DNA from: Streptomyces sp. RFCAC02
GTDB taxonomy: Bacteria; Actinomycetota; Actinomycetes; Streptomycetales; Streptomycetaceae
Length of the DNA stretch: 64,000 nucleotides
Direction of reading: 5' to 3'
Assembly (NCBI RefSeq): GCF_004193175.1
Contig: NZ_SAUH01000001.1
Location: 1,715,501 to 1,779,500 of the forward strand
The notes beneath the pieces are model-generated. The model did no database searches. It saw nothing but the letters and a program-made list of their open reading frames with translations, and was not told where the DNA came from. How positions within the stretch are numbered: position 1 is the stretch's first letter; every line of letters starts with the position of its first letter. Below are positions 34,981 through 45,000 of the stretch, in pieces. The position numbers and the translations under genes were made by a program.

Positions 34981-36374
34981 TGTTCGGCCGGTGACGTGAA
35001 GGTGGGGAAGGCGGTCAGAAGGAAGAAGTGAGGCGGCGTGCCCGGGATCAGTCTGAGTGTAATGGTGACCTCACTTGCTTGGACGTAGCGCGCGACGCGA
35101 GGGTGGCCCGGTCGGTACATGCCCTCGTTGTAGAACCCCTCACCCACCAGGTGTTCCGCGTCGAAGGTTTTTCTGTAGGTGTTCCTGTCACTCAGGGCGA
35201 GTTCGGAGCGTATGTCATCCCAGTTGTCCCTGATGTGGTCATTGATGGTGCGATTCATGACTGATTCGCTGATCCAGCGAAACGACCGGTTCTCGGCACC
35301 GCGCCACGGGGGATCTCCGTAGATCCTCCCCTCGATCGTGATCGTTCCCGTGTTCCTGCCGCGCAGGGGGATGGCGGGGCCGTGGCGATCCGTCGTGTGC
35401 GCGTTGTTCGCCGCGTATGTCGCGTCGTTCTCGGCGACGTTGAGGCGGGGAGGCAGGTCGGGGAGCGCATCGTAGATCGCCACTGCCTCACGGAGTTCGA
35501 TCTCGGATTGCGCCGCGTCCACGCGGGCGGCGGCATCCGCCCGGGTTTCCCCGGGGCGTGGTGCCGGGGTCAGATCCTGCTGGAGTTGGGTGTCGGTCCG
35601 GCCCGAAGCGTCGTATACGGCGGGCGGTGCGGGCGGTGGCGCTGGGGGCGGTATCGGCGGGGAGGCGCCGGCACCCTGGAGCTGCGGGGTCGGCGGTATG
35701 CCCTGGCCGGGTCGGCGGCCGGGTTCCGGTGGCGGTTCGGCTGCGGCGGGCGGCGCCGTCGGAGGTGGTGGGGGCGGTTTTGGCGGGGAGGTGCCGGCAC
35801 CCTGGGGTTGTGGGGCCGGCCGGGTGCCCTGGCCGGGTCGGCCGCCAGGCTTCGGCGGTGGTTCGGCCGCGGCGGGCGGCGAGGATCGCAGCGCTGGTGA
35901 GGTGCCGGCACCCCGGGGCTGCAGGATCGGCGGTATGCCCTGGCCGGCCGGGCGGCCGGGCTCCGGCGGTGGTTCGGCCGCGGCGGGCGGCGCCGGCGGA
36001 GGGGCCGGGGGCGGCATCGGCGGGGAGGCGCCGGCACCCTGGGGCTGCGGGATCGGCGGGATGACCATGGCCGAAGGGCGGCCACCGGCCCAGTAGTTGT
36101 ACAGGGCCCAGCCGGCCCAGCCGAGGCCGGCGGCACCGCCCAGACCGGCGGCGCCGACCCAGGGCGCCGAGGAGTGACACCCCGGGTCGGACGAGTCCTC
36201 GAGGAGTTCGGCGAGGTCGTCCCCGTCGTCGGCGCGTGGGGCCTGATGCCGCTCCGCGTAGGTGAGCCCGCCGCAGGCAGCCTCGGCGTGGCCGGCGCCC
36301 AGCAGCAGCGGCACCGCAGTCCAGCAGGCCACGGTCGCGAGCTTCGCCAGCGCGGCGACGGCGCGGCGCCTCAC
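34977..36374 (-). CDS. Secreted proline-rich protein with RNase-A-like CdiA-CT-type toxin domain
   Basis: A 465-residue protein using a GTG start that overlaps the PrsW stop (GTGA). The N-terminus is signal-like (ALAKLATVACWTAVPLLLGA). A hydrophobic stretch (GAAGLGGAAGLGWAGWALYN) precedes four Pro/Gly repeat blocks (GAGASPPMPPPAPPPAPP and variants, residues about 105-245). The C-terminal 150 residues show AHTTDRHG, SFRWISESVMNRTINDHI, NWDDIRSEL, TITLRLIPG and HFFLLTAFP. That order matches the bacterial CdiA-CT RNase-A-like family. The paired His/Thr candidates are in HTTDRHG and LLTAFP. Toxin activity is predicted, not shown. Confidence 0.7.
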   Translation of the reverse strand: MRRRAVAALAKLATVACWTAVPLLLGAGHAEAACGGLTYAERHQAPRADDGDDLAELLEDSSDPGCHSSAPWVGAAGLGGAAGLGWAGWALYNYWAGGRPSAMVIPPIPQPQGAGASPPMPPPAPPPAPPAAAEPPPEPGRPAGQGIPPILQPRGAGTSPALRSSPPAAAEPPPKPGGRPGQGTRPAPQPQGAGTSPPKPPPPPPTAPPAAAEPPPEPGRRPGQGIPPTPQLQGAGASPPIPPPAPPPAPPAVYDASGRTDTQLQQDLTPAPRPGETRADAAARVDAAQSEIELREAVAIYDALPDLPPRLNVAENDATYAANNAHTTDRHGPAIPLRGRNTGTITIEGRIYGDPPWRGAENRSFRWISESVMNRTINDHIRDNWDDIRSELALSDRNTYRKTFDAEHLVGEGFYNEGMYRPGHPRVARYVQASEVTITLRLIPGTPPHFFLLTAFPTFTSPAEQ

Positions 36375-37897
36375 GACGCCACCCCGGCATGCGGCCCGAG
36401 GAGCAGCATCGCGCCCTCCGCCTTGAGCCGCAGCACGCGCTCGCGCAGCCGCGCCTCGTCGCGCGTGTCGTAGGGGTCGACCTCGCCGCGGGAGGCGTGC
36501 CATTGGTGCATGCCGAGCTCGAACTGGGCGGCGTGCAGCCGGGCCAGGCGACGGTAGGCACGCAACCCCCCGCCGCGCCGCAGCGCGTCGACCTTGACCC
36601 GAAACCGGCGCGCCGGGTTGAGCAACACCGGCAGCTCGGCCCACAGGACCGCGCCGTGGCCACGCGCCGCCTCGGCGGACAACTCGACCGCGAGCCCGGC
36701 AGCCTGACCGCGCAGCCCGCGCCGCAACAGCAACAGGTAGAGCACCAGCAACGGCCCCTGAAGCAGGAGGATCGCGATGGGGAACACCACCAGCACCCAG
36801 ACCGCGTCGCTCGCGTCGGGGAACCAGTCGGGCACTGCGTGCTGGATGTAGCGCAGCAACAGGTTGTTGGTCGCGTGGGTGCCCATGGCGGCCAGGAGGC
36901 CGCAGGCGATGACCGCCCGGCGTGCGCCGGGCGTCCGGAGCTGGCGCGCTATGCCGAAGCCGGCGCCGGTCGCCGCGGCGAACGCCGTGTGCGCGGCCAT
37001 GAGGCCCAGAGACTGCCGCAACCAGTACTGAAGGTTGCCGTAGACGCCGTCGCCGGAGGTGATGTACAGGACGCTTTCCATGTAGTTGAAGCCGAGCCCG
37101 GTCGCGGCCCCGATCACGACCCCGGAGACCACGCCGTCGAAGTGGCGGCGGAAGAGGAGGAACAGCACCGCGATGGCCGCGCCCTTGCCCGGTTCCTCGA
37201 ACACTCCGGCGCCGACGTACACCGCGGTCTGCACGGTGTGGTCCAGCTGTAAGGCCCCCATCTCGGGCGTCCACAGGTAGTTGTAGAGGTACGAACCGAG
37301 CCAGGTGCCCATCGTGGCCCCGAAGCCGCCGCCCATCACCAGCCCGCCACCGAAGGCCGCCAGCGGCATCCACAACGGCATCCTGCGGTACCGCTGCGCC
37401 CCGTGGACGGCCAGGACTCCGAGCACAGTGCTCGGCAGACACCCCAGGAGCACCAGAGTGGTGAGGCCGGGCGAGACGAAGATGTTGGTGACCGCCACCG
37501 CGACGGCCGCGAACGGCAGCAGCAGCAACACGCCGACACCGATCTGGCAGCCCTTGACGAGCCTCCCGGAGCGCCCGGAGGCCACCAGGGCGACGAGGCC
37601 CACCAGGGCGGCGGCCGACCAGCAGGCCGGGAAGCCGTAGACCATCAATCTGCCGAGCGGCCCGGCGCGGACCTGGTCGATCACGCTGAACGCCCCGTCG
37701 TTCAGCAGCGTCAGCTCGGGGCGGTTCAGGTCGATCAGCATCTGGACGCCCACCACCACGTGCATCAGCACAAGGATGAGCAGCACAGCCCGGGCACGGG
37801 TGTCCCGGTGCGGGGCCGTGGCGGGCATGGGGGGCGCGCCGGGTGGCGGCCACTGCGGCGGGGGCGACAGGGACGACGGGCTCGCATGCACGGTCAC
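36371..37897 (-). CDS. PrsW-family intramembrane metalloprotease
   Basis: A 508-residue polytopic protein with about 10 helices. The diagnostic PrsW motifs are all present: EEPGKG (EExxK) in GAGVFEEPGKGAAIA, FNYME (FxxxE) in GLGFNYMESVLYI, a His in GLMAAHTAFAA, and a final His in MGTHATNNLLL. A cytoplasmic C-terminus of about 130 basic residues follows. PrsW proteases cleave membrane-anchored regulators; here it sits between a repeat-tailed membrane protein and a toxin, so it may process one of them. GTG 37897 overlaps the previous stop (GTGA). Confidence 0.88.
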   Translation of the reverse strand: MTVHASPSSLSPPPQWPPPGAPPMPATAPHRDTRARAVLLILVLMHVVVGVQMLIDLNRPELTLLNDGAFSVIDQVRAGPLGRLMVYGFPACWSAAALVGLVALVASGRSGRLVKGCQIGVGVLLLLPFAAVAVAVTNIFVSPGLTTLVLLGCLPSTVLGVLAVHGAQRYRRMPLWMPLAAFGGGLVMGGGFGATMGTWLGSYLYNYLWTPEMGALQLDHTVQTAVYVGAGVFEEPGKGAAIAVLFLLFRRHFDGVVSGVVIGAATGLGFNYMESVLYITSGDGVYGNLQYWLRQSLGLMAAHTAFAAATGAGFGIARQLRTPGARRAVIACGLLAAMGTHATNNLLLRYIQHAVPDWFPDASDAVWVLVVFPIAILLLQGPLLVLYLLLLRRGLRGQAAGLAVELSAEAARGHGAVLWAELPVLLNPARRFRVKVDALRRGGGLRAYRRLARLHAAQFELGMHQWHASRGEVDPYDTRDEARLRERVLRLKAEGAMLLLGPHAGVAS

Positions 37898-38406
37898 GGT
37901 GCCCCCGAGAACCCGCCGAGGCTGTCGCTCGGCAGCGTCCACTCGCCCGTCGGGAGATCGGAGAAGATCGACGGGTCGATGGTCGGGAGGTCCGTCAGGT
38001 AGTCCGTGGGGAAGCCGGTGGGGAAGCCCGTCAGGTAGTCCGTGGGGAAGCCGGTGGGAAAGTCCGTGGGGATGTCGGTCGGAATCCCCGAGGGCCAGGC
38101 TGATGGCACGGGCGTGTCGGGTAAGCCGTTCAGGTCTGGTTCGGTATCGATCACCAGCGCGAAGAGCAGTGCGACACACGTCGACACGGTTCCGACGAGC
38201 AGGCCGTAGATGGCGAAGAAGCGTACGTGTGGTCGCCGTTCGTACCCAGGCCGCTCAGGCAATGGACTCGGCCGCTCGGCTCCGTCCAGCCCTGCCATCG
38301 GCTCCGCCGGGGGCTGCCCCGGCGTCGGGGGCCAGGGAGACACCGACGGACCCGGGTGTTCGCCGGGCACGTGAGAACCGCCCCCACCGCTGCCTGTATG
38401 AACCAC
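37894..38406 (-). CDS. Single-pass membrane protein with tetrapeptide-repeat tail
   Basis: A 170-residue protein starting with GTG behind GGAGG. A Pro/Gly-rich cytoplasmic N-terminus of about 70 residues is followed by one helix (FFAIYGLLVGTVSTCVALLF) and an extracytoplasmic tail containing a run of P/L-T-x-x units with D or G and F, Y or I (IPTDIPTDFPTGFPTDYLTG, continuing through PTGF, PTDY, LTDL). At DNA level a 36-bp unit is tandemly repeated at about 37996-38067. It is the first gene of the coupled operon and may be the PrsW substrate or a stalk. Confidence 0.65.
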   Translation of the reverse strand: MVHTGSGGGGSHVPGEHPGPSVSPWPPTPGQPPAEPMAGLDGAERPSPLPERPGYERRPHVRFFAIYGLLVGTVSTCVALLFALVIDTEPDLNGLPDTPVPSAWPSGIPTDIPTDFPTGFPTDYLTGFPTGFPTDYLTDLPTIDPSIFSDLPTGEWTLPSDSLGGFSGAP

Positions 38407-38639
38407 GGCACTACCTCCGTCAAGCGAACGCACAGCATAACGAAGGGAGTTGCGCACCTGAAGACCGTCTGCCGGCGTCGGGACAAGAGACCGCCAGGAA
38501 CGGACGAGCACTGTCATGGCGCCATCAACATTGTCACCGAAGCCGACGATTCGGGCGGCGAGGAGACGCGGCGGACAGTTCCACGATTGACACCCGAAAG
38601 CCGCATATCGGACGCTCGGGGTCCGAGACAAAGGGCTTC
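38407..38639. promoter_or_regulatory. Upstream region of the PrsW/toxin operon
   Basis: 233 bases without a convincing gene. The promoter of the minus-strand operon must lie here; no clear -35/-10 pair stands out. Bases 38553-38581 (GGGCGGCGAGGAG and following) resemble 57781-57809 in the other island end, 25 of 29 matching, so the flanking repeat homology extends into this stretch. Confidence 0.4.
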
Positions 38640-38849
38640 AGTCACACAGAGGCCCCCTCCCTTGCGGGAGGGGGCCTCTGACCTGTGGAGTTAAGGAGAA
38701 TTGAACTCCTGACCTCTTGCAGCCATGCAATCCAGCCCCCGCCAGAGCAGCCCACATCGGCCCACTGACCTGCACGAACCATCCCCCGGCATCCACCACC
38801 GTCCGCGACGCTCCATGCCCGTTGTCACTCACTTAGTCACTCACCCCGC
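38640..38849 (-). repeat. Island boundary repeat A with tRNA-Ala 3'-half
   Basis: About 210 bp shared with 57842-58051. Read on the minus strand it contains the T arm (AGGAGTTCAATTCTCCT) and acceptor end of a tRNA, preceded by the GGC anticodon region TGCATGGC-type sequence, here with one base missing (TGCATGGCTGCAA). The tRNA 5' half is absent, so this is an attachment-site remnant, not a functional tRNA. A 15-bp hairpin (38647-38680) adjoins it. Confidence 0.8.
38647..38680. terminator. Hairpin terminator within boundary repeat A
   Basis: CAGAGGCCCCCTCCC, a TTGC loop, then the exact complement. The same hairpin with one mismatch is in the other boundary repeat. It would terminate the original tRNA transcript on the minus strand. 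Confidence 0.75.
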
Positions 38850-39351
38850 CCCTCGGCGTTTGCCACCGCGCCGATGGTCGCGGGCAGCATCCTCTACGCC
38901 GGCTGGGACCTCTCAGAGCCCGGGAACTCAAAGCCGAACCGCGTCGACCCCAAGATGCCTCTCGGCCTCGCGGACCTCCCATTCGGAGTAGTCACCGGGG
39001 CCGGTGGCCTGGTCGCCCCAAGGGCTGGAACGCGAACACACCCCTTACCGAGATCAGCCCCTGGCAGGTCTCCCACACATCCGGCCCCACCGTCTCACCA
39101 ACCCACTCACTCATCGCCACACAACGAACCTGGCTCTGCCGCTCACGCGGCAGGGCCGGAAACCAGGGTCGTCATGGCTCTTCCAGGCTGATGGCCGGAC
39201 GCCACGAGAACGCCTGAAGAATCGGGAAGCCGGCGGTCAGCGATTCGAAGGCGGTCGTCGCGGGTCCCCCGGACGATGTGGATGGTGCGGATGTGCGGGT
39301 CCTTGGCCTGCTTCATTGACTTCAGCCGAGTCTGCGAGGCGTACGAGCGGG
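38850..39351. other. Non-coding junction, 502 bp
   Basis: No supported gene. Short open frames on both strands lack ribosome sites and family features. The composition is less codon-structured than its surroundings, which suggests decayed coding sequence left from integration. Confidence 0.5.
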
Positions 39352-40941
39352 TTACCCGGCAGCGTCACCGTCGAGGTCCAGGCGGATCAGGGCCAGTGCC
39401 TCGGCGATTTCGACGGTCACTTCGTCGCTGGGGCCGAACACCATGCACATGTCCTGATGGAGCGGTTCGAGCACCTGCCGGGCTTCGGCGGCTCGGCCCT
39501 GGGCGAGCAGCAGCACCCCGATGTTGTGCCGCAGCTCCACCGCTTCCTCGCTCACGTCGCTGTCGACGGCCCGCACGACGTTCAGCACACCCTGCAGCGC
39601 GGCGAGCGCCTCGGTGACCTGACCCAGTTCGGCGCGGCACCGGGCTGCCTGGGCGCGGCAGGCGCGGGACTGCTCGCCGGTGGGTCCGGAGATGCGGGTG
39701 TAGGCGTCGGCGAGGGCTTCGAACTCGGGCAGGGCGGCCCGATAGTCGCCACCGAGGAGGCGGATCGCCGCACGCTGGCGACGCAGCGCCAGCACGGGCC
39801 TGCTCTCGGAGCCGAGAGCGAGGGCCGCGGGTTCGATGATTTCGCCGAGCACCTCGGCGGCCTGAGCGAACCGCTCCTCTTCCAGCAGGGCGTCGGAGTG
39901 GGCGTACGCCTCCTTGATGTCCTCGCGCAGTTGGGCGGGAACGGGCACCGGCTGGGCTCCTGGAATGACTGCCGTGGGCGGCAGACCTTCAGGTGCGGGA
40001 CCCTGGGCACGGGCGCGGGGCGCGAACGGGCGACGGAATACGCCCGTCGGGTCGGGTGCGCCGACCGGCCCGGCGTCGGTCGTGCCGGGCTCCTGGCCCG
40101 GCGTCGGGAGGAACGGCAGCAGCCGCGCGTACACCTCCTGCGTATCGGCGGGCCGCGCCTCGGGCGCCTTGCGCAGCAGGTGCAGGACCAGCTCCTCCAA
40201 CGCCTCCGGGACGTCGGGCCGTAGCTGTCTCAGTGGGGTGGGAGCGGCATTGACGTGTTGGTACATCAGCAGGTACTCGCTCTCCGCCTCGAAAGCGAGT
40301 CGACCGCTGAGGAGTTCGTGCAGCACGCAGCCCAGCGCGTACAGGTCGGTCTGCGGGGTGATGCGTCCGCCGCGGGCCTGTTCGGGCGACATGTACTGGT
40401 GGGTGCCGATGGGGCTGCCGGTGGCGGTCAGTTTGGTGACGTCGGTGCGCAGGATCGCAGCGATGCCGAAGTCGAGGACCTTCACTGTGCCGTCGCGTGC
40501 GATGAGGATGTTGCCCGGCTTGAGGTCACGGTGGATCACCGGGACCTCATGCGCGTGCGACAGTACGGTCGCGACCTGCGCGGCGACGGCGACCGCCCAG
40601 CTGATCGGCAGTGGTCGGCCGGGGGACAGGTAGGCGGTCAGGGGGAGACCGTCGACGAGTTCCATCACCAGGAACAACCGCTCGTACGACGTGTCGAGCA
40701 CCGCGTCGTACACCTGCGGTACGCCGGGGTGCTGGATACGCGCCGTGATGCGGGCCTCGCGGCGGAAGCGCTTGGCGAACTCCTCGGCCAATTGGGGTGA
40801 GGTGACCGACGCCTGCCGGATGAGCTTCACGGCGACGGGCCGGTCGAGCACGGCATCGTAGCCGCGCCACACGTCGCCCATGCCGCCGTGGCTGAGCTCC
40901 TCCAGGAGTTCGTAACGGTCGGAGATCGCCTCCTGCGGCAC
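39352..40941 (-). CDS. Serine/threonine protein kinase with TPR-like C-terminal domain
   Basis: A 529-residue Hanks-type kinase. Residues 10-270 hold the Gly loop (LSHGGMGDVWRGYD), catalytic Lys (VAVKLI), catalytic loop HRDLKPGNILI, DFG (VKVLDFGIAAI) and the APE-like MSPEQARGG. After a Pro-rich linker, residues about 345-515 form helical repeats (LLEEERFAQAAEVLGEIIEP, GQVTEALAALQGVLNVVRAV). No transmembrane helix or PASTA domain is present, so it is soluble. GTG start with GGGGGCAAG ahead. It is first inside the island; a signalling or defence role is inferred from location. Confidence 0.9.
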   Translation of the reverse strand: MPQEAISDRYELLEELSHGGMGDVWRGYDAVLDRPVAVKLIRQASVTSPQLAEEFAKRFRREARITARIQHPGVPQVYDAVLDTSYERLFLVMELVDGLPLTAYLSPGRPLPISWAVAVAAQVATVLSHAHEVPVIHRDLKPGNILIARDGTVKVLDFGIAAILRTDVTKLTATGSPIGTHQYMSPEQARGGRITPQTDLYALGCVLHELLSGRLAFEAESEYLLMYQHVNAAPTPLRQLRPDVPEALEELVLHLLRKAPEARPADTQEVYARLLPFLPTPGQEPGTTDAGPVGAPDPTGVFRRPFAPRARAQGPAPEGLPPTAVIPGAQPVPVPAQLREDIKEAYAHSDALLEEERFAQAAEVLGEIIEPAALALGSESRPVLALRRQRAAIRLLGGDYRAALPEFEALADAYTRISGPTGEQSRACRAQAARCRAELGQVTEALAALQGVLNVVRAVDSDVSEEAVELRHNIGVLLLAQGRAAEARQVLEPLHQDMCMVFGPSDEVTVEIAEALALIRLDLDGDAAG

Positions 40942-41171
40942 CTTGCCCCCGGTATGCGTGATGAACGGTTACGGTCAGGGGCCAAGTGTGACCGCTGTGT
41001 CGATCTGCCGTCCAGCAGCCTGCTGCGATAGGGATTTGATCGCGACGGTCGGCCACGAGCAGGGGGGCGCGGAGCCTGGTCGGTCTCCGGTCGGCAGGCC
41101 GTACCGCGCCCCGATCTCGTGCCTGGCCGCCCATGCGCGGGTGCCGGCCCCGGCGGTCGGCAGCCTCGTGG

Positions 41172-41840
41172 CTACTTCACATCCTTGGCCAGCACGGCGA
41201 CGGCGACCTTGCCCACCACCGTCGTCAGGACGTAGTTGGTCGAGCTGCTGAAGGCGACACCTACGCCGGCGGGAATCGCCTTGGCCATCGCCTTCTGGGT
41301 GAAGGTGATCGACACTCGCTTGAACAACTGCTTGATCGTGACCAGGACCGGCCCCCGCAGGTACTGGTAGACCAGCTTCTCGGCGATCTTCAGAACTGCC
41401 GCCTTGCCGCCCTTCGCGGCCATCTGCTCCACCGAGCCCGCCAGCGCGAGCACGAAGGCCAGTTGCTTCTTGTCCTCGGCGCTCAGCTCGGTCTCGTACA
41501 CCTCGACCAGACACATGCACATGTCGATCTGGAGCTTGAGCGCCGCGGCGGTATCGGTGATACCGCCGCCCAGGACTGCGACCGCCGTTCCGACCCCCGG
41601 GATCGCGCTCGGGGCTGCGGTGACCGCGCCGGTGACTGCCGAAAGTTTGGAGTACCGGCCAATGATCTTGGCCGCGATCCGGCGCTTGTCCTCCGGACTC
41701 TCGGGCTCCCGCTTGAACTTGGCCTTGAAAGTCGCCCGGTACCCGTCCACGAGTCCAGTGGCCGCCTCTGGCGTGATGGCGATCTTCTCGACGGTCTTCT
41801 GAAGCCGAGACTCTTCGATCTCATCTCCTGCGTGGCTCAT
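41172..41840 (-). CDS. EcsC-like protein
   Basis: A 222-residue protein starting at ATG 41840 behind GAGGGG. It has a Gly/Ala-rich hydrophobic segment (VTAAPSAIPGVGTAVAVLGG) and a second one near the C-terminus (AIPAGVGVAFSSSTNYVLTT), flanked by charged helices (SPEDKRRIAAKIIGRYSKL). This pattern resembles EcsC/lipid-associated helical proteins. It lies 230 bases upstream of the kinase gene on the same strand and could be co-expressed. The specific role is unknown. Confidence 0.6.
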   Translation of the reverse strand: MSHAGDEIEESRLQKTVEKIAITPEAATGLVDGYRATFKAKFKREPESPEDKRRIAAKIIGRYSKLSAVTGAVTAAPSAIPGVGTAVAVLGGGITDTAAALKLQIDMCMCLVEVYETELSAEDKKQLAFVLALAGSVEQMAAKGGKAAVLKIAEKLVYQYLRGPVLVTIKQLFKRVSITFTQKAMAKAIPAGVGVAFSSSTNYVLTTVVGKVAVAVLAKDVK

Positions 41841-42077
41841 TGTTTCCCCTCCCGATCCGCCGCACCTCACGAAGAGGGCAACGTGAACTGCTCATGGTCT
41901 GGTATGCGGAAATCCAGTGGTGAGCAAAGCCGGTTCCAGAGCCTGACTTTCACGATGTCGCTCTCGCGGTGAGCCAGGTCAAGAGTGGCCGCGGCCGGTG
42001 CCTTGGCATATCTCCAGGGAGCGTCGCGCCGCTCCAGCAGGTCGCCCCGGTCGGCACTTCCGAACGGGGCGTACACA

Positions 42078-45000
42078 TCAGATGTCGTCGTCCAGGCCCT
42101 CCTCACGGCGGATCATCCGCCAGGCGGCCTTGCGTGCGCTGCGGTCCAGACTGGACTTGAAGCCCTTGTCCGGGCCGAAGTACTGGCGGCCCATGCCCGT
42201 GATGGTGTCGATGTGGTCGGCCATCTTGTCCGCGAAGACGTTGTCGAAGACGAGGCCGAAGTTCTCCTCGTCGTTGACGACGGCCGCCGCCCGCACCTTC
42301 GGGTCGGCCTTGGCCTCCTCGAACGGGCGGATGACGTCCTGCTCGGTGAACTCGGTGCCGAACCGTTCGTTGAACTTCTCGATCAACTCGGAGAGCAGCG
42401 ACTTCTCCGCCTCCTTCCCGCCGCCCGAGCCGTCGCCGAAGCCCTGCATCGTCGCCGGCCCCTCGGGGGTGAGGGACACGTCGTACTCGCCGGTCTTCTC
42501 CACCCGCAGATGGCTGAGGTCGACCTCGCCAATGTCCACGCCGCCGTCCGCGCGGCGCGGCAGCCGGTTGAGGAGGTAGCGGCCGTAGAGGTGCAGCCGT
42601 TCCAGCTCTGCGTCCTGGTAGGGGACGATCTGCGCGAGGAAGCCGTACTTCCTGACGTAGTCGTTGAGGTCGCTGCGGAACCCCTCCGCCGTCTCCTGGT
42701 CGTCCTCGTCCTCGCTTTCGAGCAGGTGCGTGAAGCGGGCGACCGCCGGGGCGAGCAGCCGGTACAGCTCGGCGTGCAGCTTCTCCCACTTGGACTGCGA
42801 GCCCGCCGCCTTCTCCTTGGCGGCGAAGTAGGCGGCGGCGAACTCGTCCATCTCCTGCCCGGACAGGATCGCTGCCTGCATGACCCGGCTCTGCGCGGTG
42901 TAGAGCAGGTTGGGGTCGGAGGGGAGGGTGTTCGCCTCCTCGAAGTACGGGCGGAAGGACTCCTGTATGTCCTCGGCGTCGTTGACGAAGTCGAGGACCG
43001 CCAGGTCGGCCTGGGTCTTGCGCTCGGCGGTCCGGTTCAGCCGGGACAGGGTCTGGACGGCGGAGATGCCGGTCAGTGACTTGTTGACGTACATCGTCGT
43101 GAGGAGCGGCTGGTCGAAGCCGGTCTGGTACTTCTCCGCCACGACCAGGATTCTGTACTCGCGCTGGCCCGGACCGCCGGCTCGGGCGGCCTTGTCGTCG
43201 GCGCGCGTGTACGCGAACGCCTTCGGCAGCGCGCTCTCCGACAGCCCGCCGTTCTCCTTCGGCTCGGTGGTCTCCTCGCCGTCCACGGTGAGCGAGCCGG
43301 AGAAGGCGACGAGGACCCCGAGGTCGGGGAACTTGGTGTCGTAGTCGCGGTCCTTGATGTAGCTCTTGATGGCGCGCGCCATCTGTACGGCGGACTGCCG
43401 CGAGGCGGTCACCACCATCGACTTGGCCCGCCCGCCGAGTCGGCCCCGGCTGTGCGCCACGAAGTGCTCCACGATCACCTGGGCGTGCTGGGCGACCGTC
43501 GAGTCATGGGTCAGCGCGTACCGGGCGAGCAGGCTGTTCGCCTTCGACGGGTCGACCTCCCGCTCGTCGGGGTTCTGGTTCACCAGCTTCCAGTACGTGT
43601 TGTACGTGACGTAGTTGCGCAGCGGGTCGAGGATGAAGCCCTCCTCGATCGCCTGCCGCATGGAGTACGTGTGGAAGGGCCGGTAGGTCGCCTTGCCGTC
43701 GATGTCCTGGAGCGTGCCGAAGAGTTCGAGTGTCTTGGCCTTCGGCGTGGCGGTGAACGCGAAGTAGGAGAGGTTCGCGGCGCGGGAGCGCTGCTCGGCC
43801 CGCTTCTTCAGCTGTTCGTCGAGGGTGGCCTCTTCGCCCTCGGCCTTGACCGTGGTCGCGCCCGCGTCGTCCGAGTCGGAGTCCAGGCCGAGGTCGCGCA
43901 GGGCGGACCGTACGGCGGTGGCGGCGTCGCCGGACTGCGAGGAGTGCGCCTCGTCCACGACGATCGCGAAGCGGCTGCCCTGGATCTCGACGGGGTTGCG
44001 CTGGAGGTAGTCGAGCAGCGCCGGGAAGGAGTGCAGCGTGACGGTGACGATCTTCCCGGTGTCGCGGGAGAGTGCCTTGGCGAGCTGCTCGCCCTTCGCC
44101 CCGTGCTTCTCGTCGATTTTCACGACGAGGCCCGCGGTCTGCTCGAAGCTGCCGACCGTCTCCCGGAGCTGCGCGTCCAGGTTGCGGCGGTCGGTGATGA
44201 CGATGACCTTGTCGAAGACCGGCACGCCCGGCTTGAGGCCCTTGGCCACGGCCTCGGCGTCGAGCTCCGACGGGTCGGTCGGGGTGTGCAGGTCGCTGAG
44301 GCGGTGCGCGAGCCAGCCGATGGTGTTCGACTTGCCCGAGCCGGCCGAGGCCATGACCAGGTAGTCGTGGCCGGCGCCGTGCGCTGCGGCGTGCGCGGTG
44401 AGCTTCTTGACCGCGTCCCACTGGTGGAACCGGGGGAAGACCATCGCTTTGGTGGTGCCGCCACCGGGCGTCTTGCTCTTGTGCAGGTGCACGAACCGCT
44501 GGAGCAGGTCCAGCCAGTTGTCCGGCTGCCAGACCTGCTCCCAGAGGTAGGAGGTGGCGTACGTGCCGTACGTGGTCGGGATCGGGTTTCCGGCGCCGCC
44601 CGGCTGACCGGGACCGTTGGAGCCGGTGTTGAACGGGAGGAAGCGGGTGTTCTTGCCTTTGAGCCGGGTGGCGACGAAGACCAGGTCCGGGTCGACGGCG
44701 AAGTTCGCGACGACCCGACGCGTGAAGATCAGCTCGGTGGGGTCCCGGTCGGTGCGGTACTGCTCCTTGGCCTGCTCCACCCCTTGCTTGGTCAGCGGGT
44801 TCTTCAACTCGGCCGTGGCGACTGGGATGCCGTTGAGGAAGAGGGTGAGGTCGAGCCGGTTGCCCCAGTCGGCCTGCTTGGTCGCGTATTCGAGTTCGCG
44901 GACGACGGTGAGGCGGTTGGCGCGGTAGCCGTCCAGCACGGAGTCGTGGGCGACGAGGTTCGGCTTGAAGTACGCGACGCGGAGCAGGACGCCCCGGTCC

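Noticed and set aside
38685..38733. Functional tRNA-Ala gene
   Set aside because: Only the 3' half is present in both copies; the acceptor 5' strand and D arm are absent.
38638..38832. Small open frame ending with a KRSGVQFS-like peptide in the boundary repeats
   Set aside because: This is translation of the tRNA T arm, a common false gene; the same occurs at 57840-58034.
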